From positions 105,599,135 to 105,663,134 of the forward strand of contig CM054180.1 of NCBI GenBank assembly GCA_028829895.1: a DNA stretch of 64,000 bases, in the 5' to 3' direction. This DNA comes from Sinotaia quadrata. Its lineage: Eukaryota > Mollusca > Gastropoda > Architaenioglossa > Viviparidae. Below are positions 39,246-64,000 of this stretch, piece after piece (position 1 is the first letter of the stretch; each line of letters begins with the position of its first letter). A program made the translations under genes and the position numbers. Below the pieces are notes generated by a model, which saw only the letters and a list, made by a program, of their open reading frames with translations, did not search any database and was not told where the DNA came from.

Positions 39246-41051
39246 AGGAAACAAACGACTTAATGTCACATTTTCCTCTTGTCAAACATAACCCGGATGC
39301 TAACCTGCCAAATATATTGTTTGACAGGTTGAGTACAGTAGTGAACCTATAGGACTGTGAAATACCATAACCGGCTTCATGCGGTCAGAACCATCTGTAT
39401 CGCTACAAGTGCTACAAGTGTGACAACGGCTTAGGTTAGTTATGCTGTCACAATTAATTATAATCAATTGTCGGATCCAACCACTCGACTGGAGATTTGA
39501 CTGCGTCTCAAGTGTACACATTTTTTTACTCGTGTTTTGGAGATCATGATTATAGAAAAGTGACAAGATACAACACATTCTCCATCTTAAAAATAAAATG
39601 GCAAATTGTCCTCTTTGCCTCAGTTGTCTTCCTTGTTTTATATGTCTTCTCTATTTTCCTTATCTGTGTAGCCATACTTGTTTCCTTCGTCTCGTTTACT
39701 GTATCTCCCGTTGTTTTAATTTGTCTCGTTTATTTACATTCTATCCCTTGTCTTCCTGAATTCTTTCGTCTCATTTATTTCCCGTATTTGTCCTGCCGCA
39801 CTTGTCTCCCTTGTCTCGTTTATATCCTGTCTCCCAAGTATTCCATTTCTTAATTGTTTATTTACTGTCTCCCTTGTCTCATCAGACTCTTTTGTTTAAT
39901 TTTTCTCTTTTACTTTCACTGTCTCACCTTTGCCTTATTTAACGGTGAAAATGACACAATGCCAATGACACAATGACTTTTGATCATGATTGTTTGAATT
40001 TCTTCTTGCCGTCCATTCTATTATTACTTCATATCTGCTAGATTTTGTCCATTCGTTGATTTTCCTTTATTTTTCAGTCATTCATGTAAATTTTTAACAC
40101 GTAGTAATTAAGAGGCCTGAGTTCAGATTAGAGAGGCAATACAAATGGTCCCCACTGCCATGTGACGTTTTTCTGGAAGATGAGCTAGATTCTCCCCCAC
40201 CCACTCTAGGCCACCCATAACTTTAGGCTAATCTCCAAAACACACCTTCTGGCTGGCCACACATGTTAGAAAGATGACTGATAGATAATGTAGAAAAGAA
40301 GAATAAAAGTTCTAGAAGAAAGCTTGAGACCCTGATACATACAGCCAGGATAGTAAATAATTAAAGGTGACAGATTGCAACATACAACATGTAAGTGAGC
40401 CATGCTAATACGAGTGGTCTAAGTACCAACAGTAAATGTATTCAATAAGAAATAACATAAGACAGCATGGTTACATATAGCAATTAGTTCAACAGTTACA
40501 ATTAGAGTTTATACATATTGAAATTCATAATCATGACCACGTGGTGTCGTACTAGAATGTACGTATTAAGTCCTATGACACTGTAGTAGTTATTTGGTTT
40601 GCTCATATGAGCATATGATTTGCATTTGTTCCTTAAGTGTAGAGATATTACGGGTCATGTCTCTAACATATAACAAGGAAAATGACATTCGTGATAAATT
40701 GTCCTTATATCTCTTTTAAGTGTGGAGACATAACGGGTCACGTCCCACTTATAATGAGAGAATTTAATTATATTTGATATTTTAATGCTCAGTGATTATT
40801 GAGGCATGTAAAATTTTATTATCTTTGTTTCGAAACATGTTGAATTAATTATTTGTATGTCTTAAAACCGACTAAGAATTTCTTGGTCTTATGAATAGTT
40901 ATGCATGTGTCTTAAAACTGACAAAGAATTTTGGTCTTGTGGAGAGTTATTCGTTTTGTATTAGGGTGGAAACTTCACTGGTAATGTTTGAAATTTAATT
41001 CTAATAGATTGGAATCTTAACAGGATGGTTAACATCTCAAAAGGAGTGGGG
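39246..41051. other. No gene; short direct repeats
   Basis: A pair TTAAGTGTAGAGATATTACG / TTAAGTGTGGAGACATAACG (40633 and 40716) and a pair around GTCTTAAAACCGACTAAGAA / GTCTTAAAACTGACAAAGAA (40859 and 40911) lie in AT-rich DNA. The T/C-rich + frame at 39497-39853 has no recognisable domain. Confidence 0.45.
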
Positions 41052-41053
41052 TA

Positions 41054-41699
41054 TGTGGTGGAGTAAATTTGCCTATCTCTATTTTAAAATTTAATTGTTA
41101 AATTGGGCACACCTTATCAAGGTATTTTTGTATGTGTCAAGAGCTCGAGTAAATGCTCGAGTTGAGAATATGCTAGAACTTGCTGGTGCAATGCAAACCA
41201 GTTTCAACTGGATGAGCAGATTTTATTATCCAATAATTAAGATTTACGAGAACGAGACCAGCGAATGAGCTGAGATTAAAAGTTTACCTGACGTAGAGAA
41301 TTCTATTCTCGGATCACTTGAATTTGGTGTGGCAAGAAGTCCGGTCATGAAAGGCTGTTTCCATTCAAACTTCAGCTGTTAAATAGATTGTTCTGACTGA
41401 GGTTACAAATGCATAGAAAATGATTCAATTCAAATTAAAGCTCTAATGTGGCCAAATACATGGATCACCACACTTCAGCATTTGTTACATGTTATGGAGA
41501 ATGCAAGAGTTTAATATTATAAAAGATTATTGACTAAGAATGGCTGTCCCCAATCCATAATTACGTAGCAGAAAAATATCGTCAGTTAAAAAAAGAACGC
41601 CAATATTTGTGACATTAGGGATGGACTAAATTGACCAAAAAAAAAGTAAATCATTATTTGTATTCACTGATACTTGTGCATATCCTGTGTGATGGTGTG

Positions 41700-41767
<68 letters not shown>

Positions 41768-42397
41768 GTGTATGTGGAGAGGGTTTATAATATTAAACAC
41801 GTGCATGCTCCATAATTCTTGACAAATGTTGAAGTGTGATGATTCATGTATTCGGCTACATTAGGATTTTAATTTTAATTGAATTATTTTCGATGCATTT
41901 CTAAACCCAAAGACATAGACAAAAGGATAATTACAGACGTAGACACAAAGGAAGACAGGGACGAAAAGACATTTACAGACACAGGCACAAAGACAAACAG
42001 ACACAAACACAAAGAACGACCTATTTAATAGCTGAAGTTCTATGGTTGAAGGGGAACAACTTGGCCTTTCATGACCGGACGTCTTTGCCACATCAAATTC
42101 TAGTGATTAGAGAATAGAATTCTCTATTGCAGGTAAACGTTTGATCTCAGATCATTCGCTGGTCTCGTTCTGGCAAATCGTAACCATTGGATAAAAATAC
42201 CTACTCATCTAGATGAAACTGGTTTGCATCGCACCAGCAAGTTCTAGCATATTCTCAACTAGAGTGTTTACTCGAAGTCTTGACATTTACAAAAATAGCA
42301 TCATAAGGAGTGCCCAAGGTCGGCTGACTTTGACAATTTAACAATTTATATAACAATTTATTCTGGAAATTGGGATAGGCACATTTACTCTCCCACA
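41054..42397. mobile_element. Foldback-like element with about 360-bp inverted arms
   Basis: The left arm (41054-41420) and right arm (42043-42397) are inverted relatives at roughly 75% identity. Both ends read TGTGG..GAGTAAAT.TGCCTATC inward. Both arms carry TGCTAGAACTTGCTGG, AACCAGTTTCA and TGATCTGAGA/GAGCTGAGATT blocks. The dinucleotide TA flanks both ends (41052-41053 and 42398-42399), consistent with a TA target duplication. The centre holds a (TG)n tract (41702-41766) and a short AGACACA-rich repeat (41900-42016). No transposase is visible. Confidence 0.7.
41702..41766. repeat. (TG)n microsatellite inside the foldback element
   Basis: About 32 TG dinucleotides. Confidence 0.97.
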
Positions 42398-43429
42398 TAT
42401 ACTATCTTGATTCTTTAGCACTGGTTAAACCTGTTGATCACATTCTAACAAATATTGTTAGGCTAGCTATGTTTCACTATCTCGTAGTCAAACTGTCCAA
42501 GTGAACCTCTTTCATACACTTGCAGAAGCAGTAAAGTCTTGACCTCCTAATTAATCTGTCTCATTTGCAGATGCAATTTCTTACTTTCACTCTACCATCA
42601 GATGAAAATTTAAAATTAATAATTAAATTTTATAAATAATTAATTAAGAAAATTATATAATGTAAATAATAATGACTGGTTCGCCCCAGTGCTCGAATGC
42701 ATCGCTTGCTGTCACACAAACAAACCGAATAGCTTTCCATAATTTCATCACTGTACAGTCAGGTACATTGTAGCTAAATACACCCTCCAGCAGTCTATGT
42801 CTCTATATCGATATCTGTACCCAGCAAATAATTACATTGAAAACAAACGAAAGGGAGAGAAGTGGTAAGCGTGGTATATACTCATGATTGTCTTTTCCTC
42901 TCTCCCTCATCTCTGGAACTTGGAAAGATCTGAAGGTACATAAATACAGGAAAATACAGTCACGTGATCGATATTTAAACGTGTACAGTCTGCTTGTTTG
43001 CTTCAGTCTGATGGAAAACAACGTAATAGGAAAATGTTTTCGTGTAATATTATGATTATAGTAATGAATGAACATAACTCACAACTTGACCAAATGAAAA
43101 ATCAACACAAGAGTTATCCGCAAAGTCATTTTTAATACATGAACATAAGAAGGACCCGCCAAGCTACTTTTAATACGACAGGTTTAAATATGCTTGGTTT
43201 TAACGACAACAAATGTACTGTATATAATATTGCAATCGCACCAGAGGTAATTATTAACCTGACCTAACAATCACAACACCAAATATAGGACTCATCACAA
43301 CAGTCACAACTAGTAAAGGCAACTGTACAAGTGATTGCTTGCAAATGATAATACACATATAACACAAACAATGCTACGTCATTTCTAGGCCTGGCACCAA
43401 GTTAAAGGTTGGCGGATTACATTAAGAAA
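42398..43429. other. No recognisable gene
   Basis: AT-rich unique sequence. The minus frame at 42803-43075 (90 codons) shows no recognisable feature. Confidence 0.4.
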
Positions 43430-44735
43430 ATTCTTAATAGCATAAAGACGAACAGAGACATAGACATAAAGACACAGATACAGACACAAAAGAGAACATA
43501 GGCATTAGACACAAGGACAACATAGATATAAACAAAAAACCGACTTAGACACAAACACAATGAAAGACATAGACAGGATAATCACAGACGTAGACACAAA
43601 GGCAGACAGAGACGAAAAGACATTCACAAAGACACAGGCACAAAGACAAACAGACACAAGCACAAAGACAAACAGACACTAGCACAAAGACAAACAGACA
43701 CAGGCACAAAGACAAACACACAGGCACAAAGACAAACAGATATAAGCACAAACGGACACAGGCACAAAGACAAACAGACACAAGCAAAAGACAAACAGAC
43801 ACAAGCACAAAGACAAAGAGACACAGACACAAGCACAAAGACAAACAGACACAAGCACAAAGACAAAGAGACACAAGCACAAACAGACACAAGCAAAAGA
43901 CAAACAGACACAAGCACAAAGACAAAGAGACACAGACACAAACAGAACAAACACAAAGACAAACAGACACAAGCACAAAGACAAACAGACACAAGCACAA
44001 AGACAAACAGACACAAGCACAAAGACAAACAGACAGAAGCAAAAGACAAACACACACAGGTACAAAGACAAACAAACACAAGCACAAAGACAAACAGGCA
44101 CAGGCACAAAGACAAACAGACACAAACACAAAGACAAACAGACACAGGCACAAAGACAAACAGACACAAGCACAAACACAGGCACAAAGACAAACAGACA
44201 TAGGCTCAAAGACAAACAGACACAGGCACAAACAGATACAATCACAAACAGACACAGGCACAAAGATAAACAGACATAAGCACAAACAGACACAGGAACA
44301 AAGACAAACAGACAAAAGCACAAACAGACACAGGCACAAAGACAAACAGACAAAAGCACAAACAGACACAGGCACAAAGACAAACAGACACAAGCACAGA
44401 CACAGGCACAAAGACAAACAGACACAAGCACAAACAGACACAGACACAAAGACAAACAGGCATAGGCACAAAGACGAACAGACATAGGCACAAAGACAGA
44501 TACAGGCACAAAGACAAACAGACACAGGCACAAAGACAGACATAGGCATAAAGAAAGACAGAGAGAACACAAACAAATCAAGCATTCCCAAGAACACAAA
44601 CTGAACAAGAATTCCCAAGAACACAAACAAAACAAGCATTCCAAAGAACGCGAACGAAACAAGCAATTCCAAGAACACAAACAAACCAAGAATTCTCAAG
44701 AACACAAACCCCAAGCATTTCCAAGAACACAAATA
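43430..44735. repeat. 1.3-kb CA/AG-rich minisatellite
   Basis: Irregular units of ACAGACACAAGCACAAAGACAA (about 22 bp, with shorter 10-14 bp variants), changing after 44560 to AAGAACACAAACAAACAAGC-type units of about 30 bp. The composition has no stops on the minus strand, giving frames of 395, 336 and 189 codons made of Leu/Cys/Val/Phe/Ser. Two or more such frames overlap, so they are artefacts. Confidence 0.93.
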
Positions 44736-46310
44736 AACTATTTAAATTTGCCTATCCCAATTTTAAACTTAATAGCTAAATCCTTGTTGCCAATGTCAAA
44801 GTGACCTGATATTGGGCACTGCTCATGAAGGTACATTTTTTGTGTCAGAGTTGGAGAAAACAACTCAGGTAAAGAATGTGGTAGAACTTGCTGATGTAAT
44901 CTAAACCGGTTTTAGGTGGATGAGTACTTTTTATTATCAAATGGTTAAGATTTACAAAGAACAAGACCAGCCAATAGGCTGAGATCAACGTTTGCCTGTT
45001 AAAAAGAATTATATTTTCTAATGATTTTGAATCTGGCAAAAGTCTGGTCATGAAAGGTAGTCATTAAATATTGGTAAGATAACTGACTGGCTGAGAGAGA
45101 ATGGAGATAGAAATATTTCATTCATTTTGCTATTGATTATTATACATGCTTTTCATATAGAGATGTATTATATGAGTAAACTATTACTTCTACAATTGTT
45201 AATAATGATGATGGTATGTTACACACATGACATTGTTTCTAGTGAACATGTTCATAAACTATTACATTGTATTTATTATGCTGTATGTGTGCCTAGGGCA
45301 CAAGACAAACACTGTTGTGGAAACTGTAGGTTGAGACTTGAATGTAAGAAAGAACTGAGTTAGAAATGAATAAACTGGAGGACAGCATTTGTTCCCTGAT
45401 TATATTTAAAGGGAAGAAGCATTCTATTTGTTTTTAACAGAATCTCCTGGTTTATTGATTAATAAACAGCTATGACCATGGTATTTTAGAGGAGTCTCTA
45501 CTCCCAGTTGTTAGTGTAAGGGTACACCGCACTCAGTTAAGGTATGATGGCAAGGAATGCTCGACTACATCGTAGAATTTCTGGTATATGGACGTTGCTG
45601 GAAATTGATACATTGTTGTACTGTTTATGGGAACCAATATGGTGAAGGAGTGCCAATATTAGTCTTGAGAGAACAGTGGCTCATGGAACACACTACTGCT
45701 TGCTAGAGAAGCACATGAAGAACTGACAATTCCATTGTGAACAATAAACTTGTGACATTGTTACAAAAGTGGGCGAAAGACTTGTTTGGCATTATAAGGC
45801 TATGTACAAACTATTATTGCTTATCTCTCCATAGATACATTTCTGTACTATGATAAGAACTATCTTGTGGTTTATATTGATTGCTGTGTTTGAATATAAG
45901 ACTGTATAAACATTGAAACTACATGAACGTGGTTCATAGAAATATTGATGTGAAATAATCTTTTCATTGTATTTGCTATATGTAGATTTGATTTTTAATT
46001 TAATAAATTTATTGTTATATTTATTGACTTTCTTACATGTATTGATAACCATATGTTGGAGAGATAATGTGTAGATGGGGCTTGTTAAATATAGATTAAA
46101 GTTTGGATTTATCTTCTCCTTTGGTAAGAAATTTTCCACCTATGGAAATATTGTGTGACAGTAAATATTTGTCTTTAATGTTGTGGAAGAGAGGAAATAT
46201 TTACAGTACCCGCATGTCCGCCATGTGAGAGAGACGAGTGGTGTCTTCTGGAGAATTATTAATAGCATGAATTAAGATTCTTTTAATAAATTGTTATTAT
46301 TTTACCTATC
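44731..46310 (+). mobile_element. Dispersed element family, copy D (longest copy)
   Basis: Begins TTTAAATTTGCCTATCCC like the arm of the foldback element, and follows that arm through TGGTAGAACTTGCTGATG and GGTCATGAAAGG (to about 45060). It then continues through the body shared with copies A and E: AGCTATGACCATGGTA, GTGTAAGGGTACACCGCACT, TTTAATAAATTTATTG, ACCATATGTTGGAG and TGGTGTCTTCTGGAGAAT. Small frames inside (45127-45363 plus, 45792-46139 minus) show no transposase motif. Confidence 0.72.
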
Positions 46311-46462
46311 CACTCTCGTCATTTCTAAAGAGGGGTAAATGCGTAGATGACGGTGGGGGCTCAGCCAATGACGTAATAACGATGACAAAGACGGTCTAAA
46401 AACACATTTCTTAGGGTAGGTCCGTCATCGAATTGGGAGATAATGTGAGGGCGAAGAGAACG

Positions 46463-46785
46463 ACACTTAGACTGACGAGATAGTCAAGCTAGGGCCGGTT
46501 ATCTTGGACAAGTAACACTTAGACTGACGAGATAGTTCAGCTAGGGCCGGTTATCTTGGACAAGTAACACTTAGACTGACGAGATAGTCCAGCTAAGGCC
46601 GGTTATCTTGGACAAGTAACACTTAGACTGACGAGATAGTCCAGCTAGGGCCGGTTATCTTGGACAAGTAACACATAGACTGACGAGATAGTTCAGCTAG
46701 GGCCGGTTATCTTGGACAAGTAACACTTAGACTGACGAGATAGTTCAGCTAGGGCCGGTTATCTTGGACAAGTAACACTTGGGGG
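46463..46785. repeat. 52-bp minisatellite, six units
   Basis: Six nearly identical units of AACACTTAGACTGACGAGAT..GGGCCGGTTATCTTGGACAA. AGTAACACTT recurs every 52 bp from 46511. GC content is higher than in the surrounding DNA. Confidence 0.95.
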
Positions 46786-46989
46786 AAGGAGGTAATTAGT
46801 GACGTACCCCAGGGTTTGACTTAGTCACTCCCAGACCGCGAAAGACAAAAACCATGTCGTGGCTATAGTGTATGATTGCAGGAGCGAAGAAATTAAATGT
46901 GGAGAAATAATTATTAAAATATGAATGTTATCACACATTAAGCAATCAGAGACACCATACCCATTCACACTTACGAATGAGAATATTTT
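46786..46989. other. No recognisable gene
   Basis: Unique spacer between two arrays. Confidence 0.4.
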
Positions 46990-47560
46990 TACTCTTCCGC
47001 TTGCGATGAAATGCAGTGCCAAATTCCGGACTGACGTTAAATGCACATGAGTTAATAATACATGTTCTCTATTCAGTGCTGACTTATTACAAAATGCGTG
47101 TGTGTCGTAAAACCTGTTCTCCACATTGAGTGTTGACTGATTACAAAAGGCACACGAGTTAAATACCTGTTCTACATTGAGTGTTGACTTATTACATAAA
47201 GTATGTGAGTTAAATACCTGTTTTGCATTGAGAGTTGAATTTTTTTTTACAAAAAGCACGTTAATTAAATACATGTTCTGCATTGAGTGTTCACTTATTA
47301 TAAAATGCATTTAATACATGTTCTGCATTGAAGGATGACTTATTAAAAAAGCAGCTGAGTTAAATACCTAATCTCCGCTGAGTGCTGACTTATTAAAAAC
47401 GCATGTGAGTAACATACCTGTTCTTCATTGAGTGCTGACGTATTATAAAAATCACGTGAGTTAATCATACTTGTTATGTACTGAGTGCTGACTTATTACA
47501 CAAAACAAGTGAATTGTTAATACAATTCTTCATTGAATGCTGACTTATTATACCCCCCCC
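46990..47560. repeat. Degenerate minisatellite of about 57 bp
   Basis: Nine units around CATTGAGTGTTGACTTATTA and GTGAGTTAAATACCTGTTCT, with indels between units. The minus frame at 46825-47310 reads through it and is not convincing as a gene. Confidence 0.88.
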
Positions 47561-48270
47561 CCCAACAAATCTGTTCTTGACTGATCATGAGCACTTATGG
47601 TTAAAAATTTTTCTAAAATTGTTTTCGAAACGCAGATACAAGAAACAATGAAAGAGTATTTTATTTAACCATGACTGGTTATCTATGATAAAGTAAGAAT
47701 AATAAATTTATTTCGACCACCAGTTCAAAAACATTATACTTTAGAAATATAAATAAGATGAGAACTGTTATGGTATATACATTGTAAAACCGACCTAATT
47801 TAACTTTCAGGAAGATTTTCAAAGAGCAAATTCACACTGAAATATAAAGAGTAATTTGCTGAATAATTTAATGAAAGCCTCTTACGTTACAATTACTTCT
47901 TTCATTCTATAGATTGGTATATTATGTACTATTACATATGATGTTTAGCGAATTATTTAATGTCCAATACAACATAACTTTGAACAATTGTTGGCGCCCG
48001 CCAAACTGTTCTGAAAATTTGATTGTGCTCTTGACCAAAATATGTTAGATTTCACTGGGCTAGGGTAGTTAACTGATGTCGAATTAATACTCTCTGACTG
48101 ATGACGTACGTATACTATTTGAATGATGACGTATGTATGTGTAATAAAAAAATACCTACGTCATAGTTTCTTAGTACAGAAGTAAGGAAATAAATTGTTT
48201 ACGAGGCTAAAAAGTGTGGCAGAAAAGAACTATTTAACAGAATTCACTGATTGCGCTATTTTAATCAGGA
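47561..48270. other. 3' flank of the receptor gene
   Basis: AT-rich, presumably containing the 3' UTR. A paired GATGACGTACGTATACTATT / GATGACGTATGTATG direct repeat lies at 48101-48141. Confidence 0.4.
47707..47712 (-). terminator. Candidate polyadenylation signal of the receptor gene
   Basis: AATAAA on the minus strand, about 560 bp past the receptor stop codon. It is the nearest canonical hexamer I noticed; weaker ATTAAA variants lie closer (near 47867 and 48260). The choice is uncertain. Confidence 0.22.
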
Positions 48271-63881
<15,611 letters not shown>

Positions 63882-63944
63882 GTCTCTGTTTTAGTTTTCC
63901 GCACACACACAATTTCTACACTTGGAATGACAGAAAATAACCAG

Positions 63945-63952
63945 TATTTATA
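63945..63952 (-). promoter_or_regulatory. TATA-like box upstream of the receptor gene
   Basis: On the minus strand the sequence reads TATAAATA, 64-71 bp upstream of the receptor start codon at 63881. With transcription starting about 30 bp downstream, the 5' UTR would be roughly 35 nt. A good match to the core TATA motif, but such strings are common in AT-rich DNA and no transcript evidence is available. Confidence 0.35.
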
Positions 63953-64000
63953 AGTGATTAATTTACTTTTATGTGGGTATTGGAGATAAATCACGTATTG

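Noticed and set aside
43545..44732. Minus frames of 395, 336 and 189 codons
   Set aside because: Translation of a CA/AG minisatellite. Several long frames overlap, and composition is almost entirely Leu, Cys, Val, Phe and Ser.
46825..47310. Minus frame of 161 codons
   Set aside because: Largely the 57-bp degenerate array (repeated LNxEQVFN-type motifs); no domain or splice framework.

Overview
The window is eukaryotic and looks like an animal of the mollusc type, most likely a gastropod. It is AT-rich and full of microsatellites ((CA)n, (TATC)n, (CT)n) and minisatellites. Its only convincing gene has GT..AG introns and encodes a leucine-rich-repeat/LDLa heptahelical receptor of the molluscan GRL101 type (GRL101 was first described in the pond snail Lymnaea). 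The species cannot be named from the sequence.

Bases 1-48,000: I find no supportable protein gene. This part is non-coding DNA carrying many unrelated tandem arrays with units of 15, 26, 31, 39, 41, 43, 44, 45, 52, 55, 70 and about 115 bp, plus microsatellites and mobile-element remains. The mobile elements are a 188-bp hAT-type MITE at 23,500, a 1.34-kb foldback-like element with long inverted arms at 41,054-42,397, and dispersed copies of an element family related to those arms (2.48-3.06 kb, 44.73-46.31 kb, 53.69-54.87 kb, and a fragment at 61.6 kb). A 1.3-kb CA/AG-rich minisatellite at 43.4-44.7 kb shares its starting motif with the centre of the foldback element. A 30-bp array at 33.5-33.9 kb is open in several frames on both strands and is the only ambiguous coding candidate here.

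Bases 48,271-63,881, minus strand: a five-exon receptor gene that I could join from splice sites with consistent phases (0, 1, 2, 0). The predicted protein has 1,324 residues: signal peptide, two CUB-like regions, an LDLa module, a C-type-lectin-like domain, a GHVT-type Cys-rich segment, four more LDLa modules, LRRNT plus about six leucine-rich repeats, a hinge, and seven membrane helices of the LGR/relaxin-receptor kind. Three class A GPCR microswitches are changed in the same protein: DR to DQ in TM3, CWxP to CFFP in TM6, and NPxxY to TTxxY in TM7. Every intron holds its own tandem array or mobile element. Intron 1 carries a 47-bp satellite with an inverted partner, and intron 3 carries a short copy of the end of exon 4. 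A TATA-like box lies 64-71 bp upstream of the start codon.

No rRNA, convincing tRNA, CRISPR array or prokaryotic operon was found.
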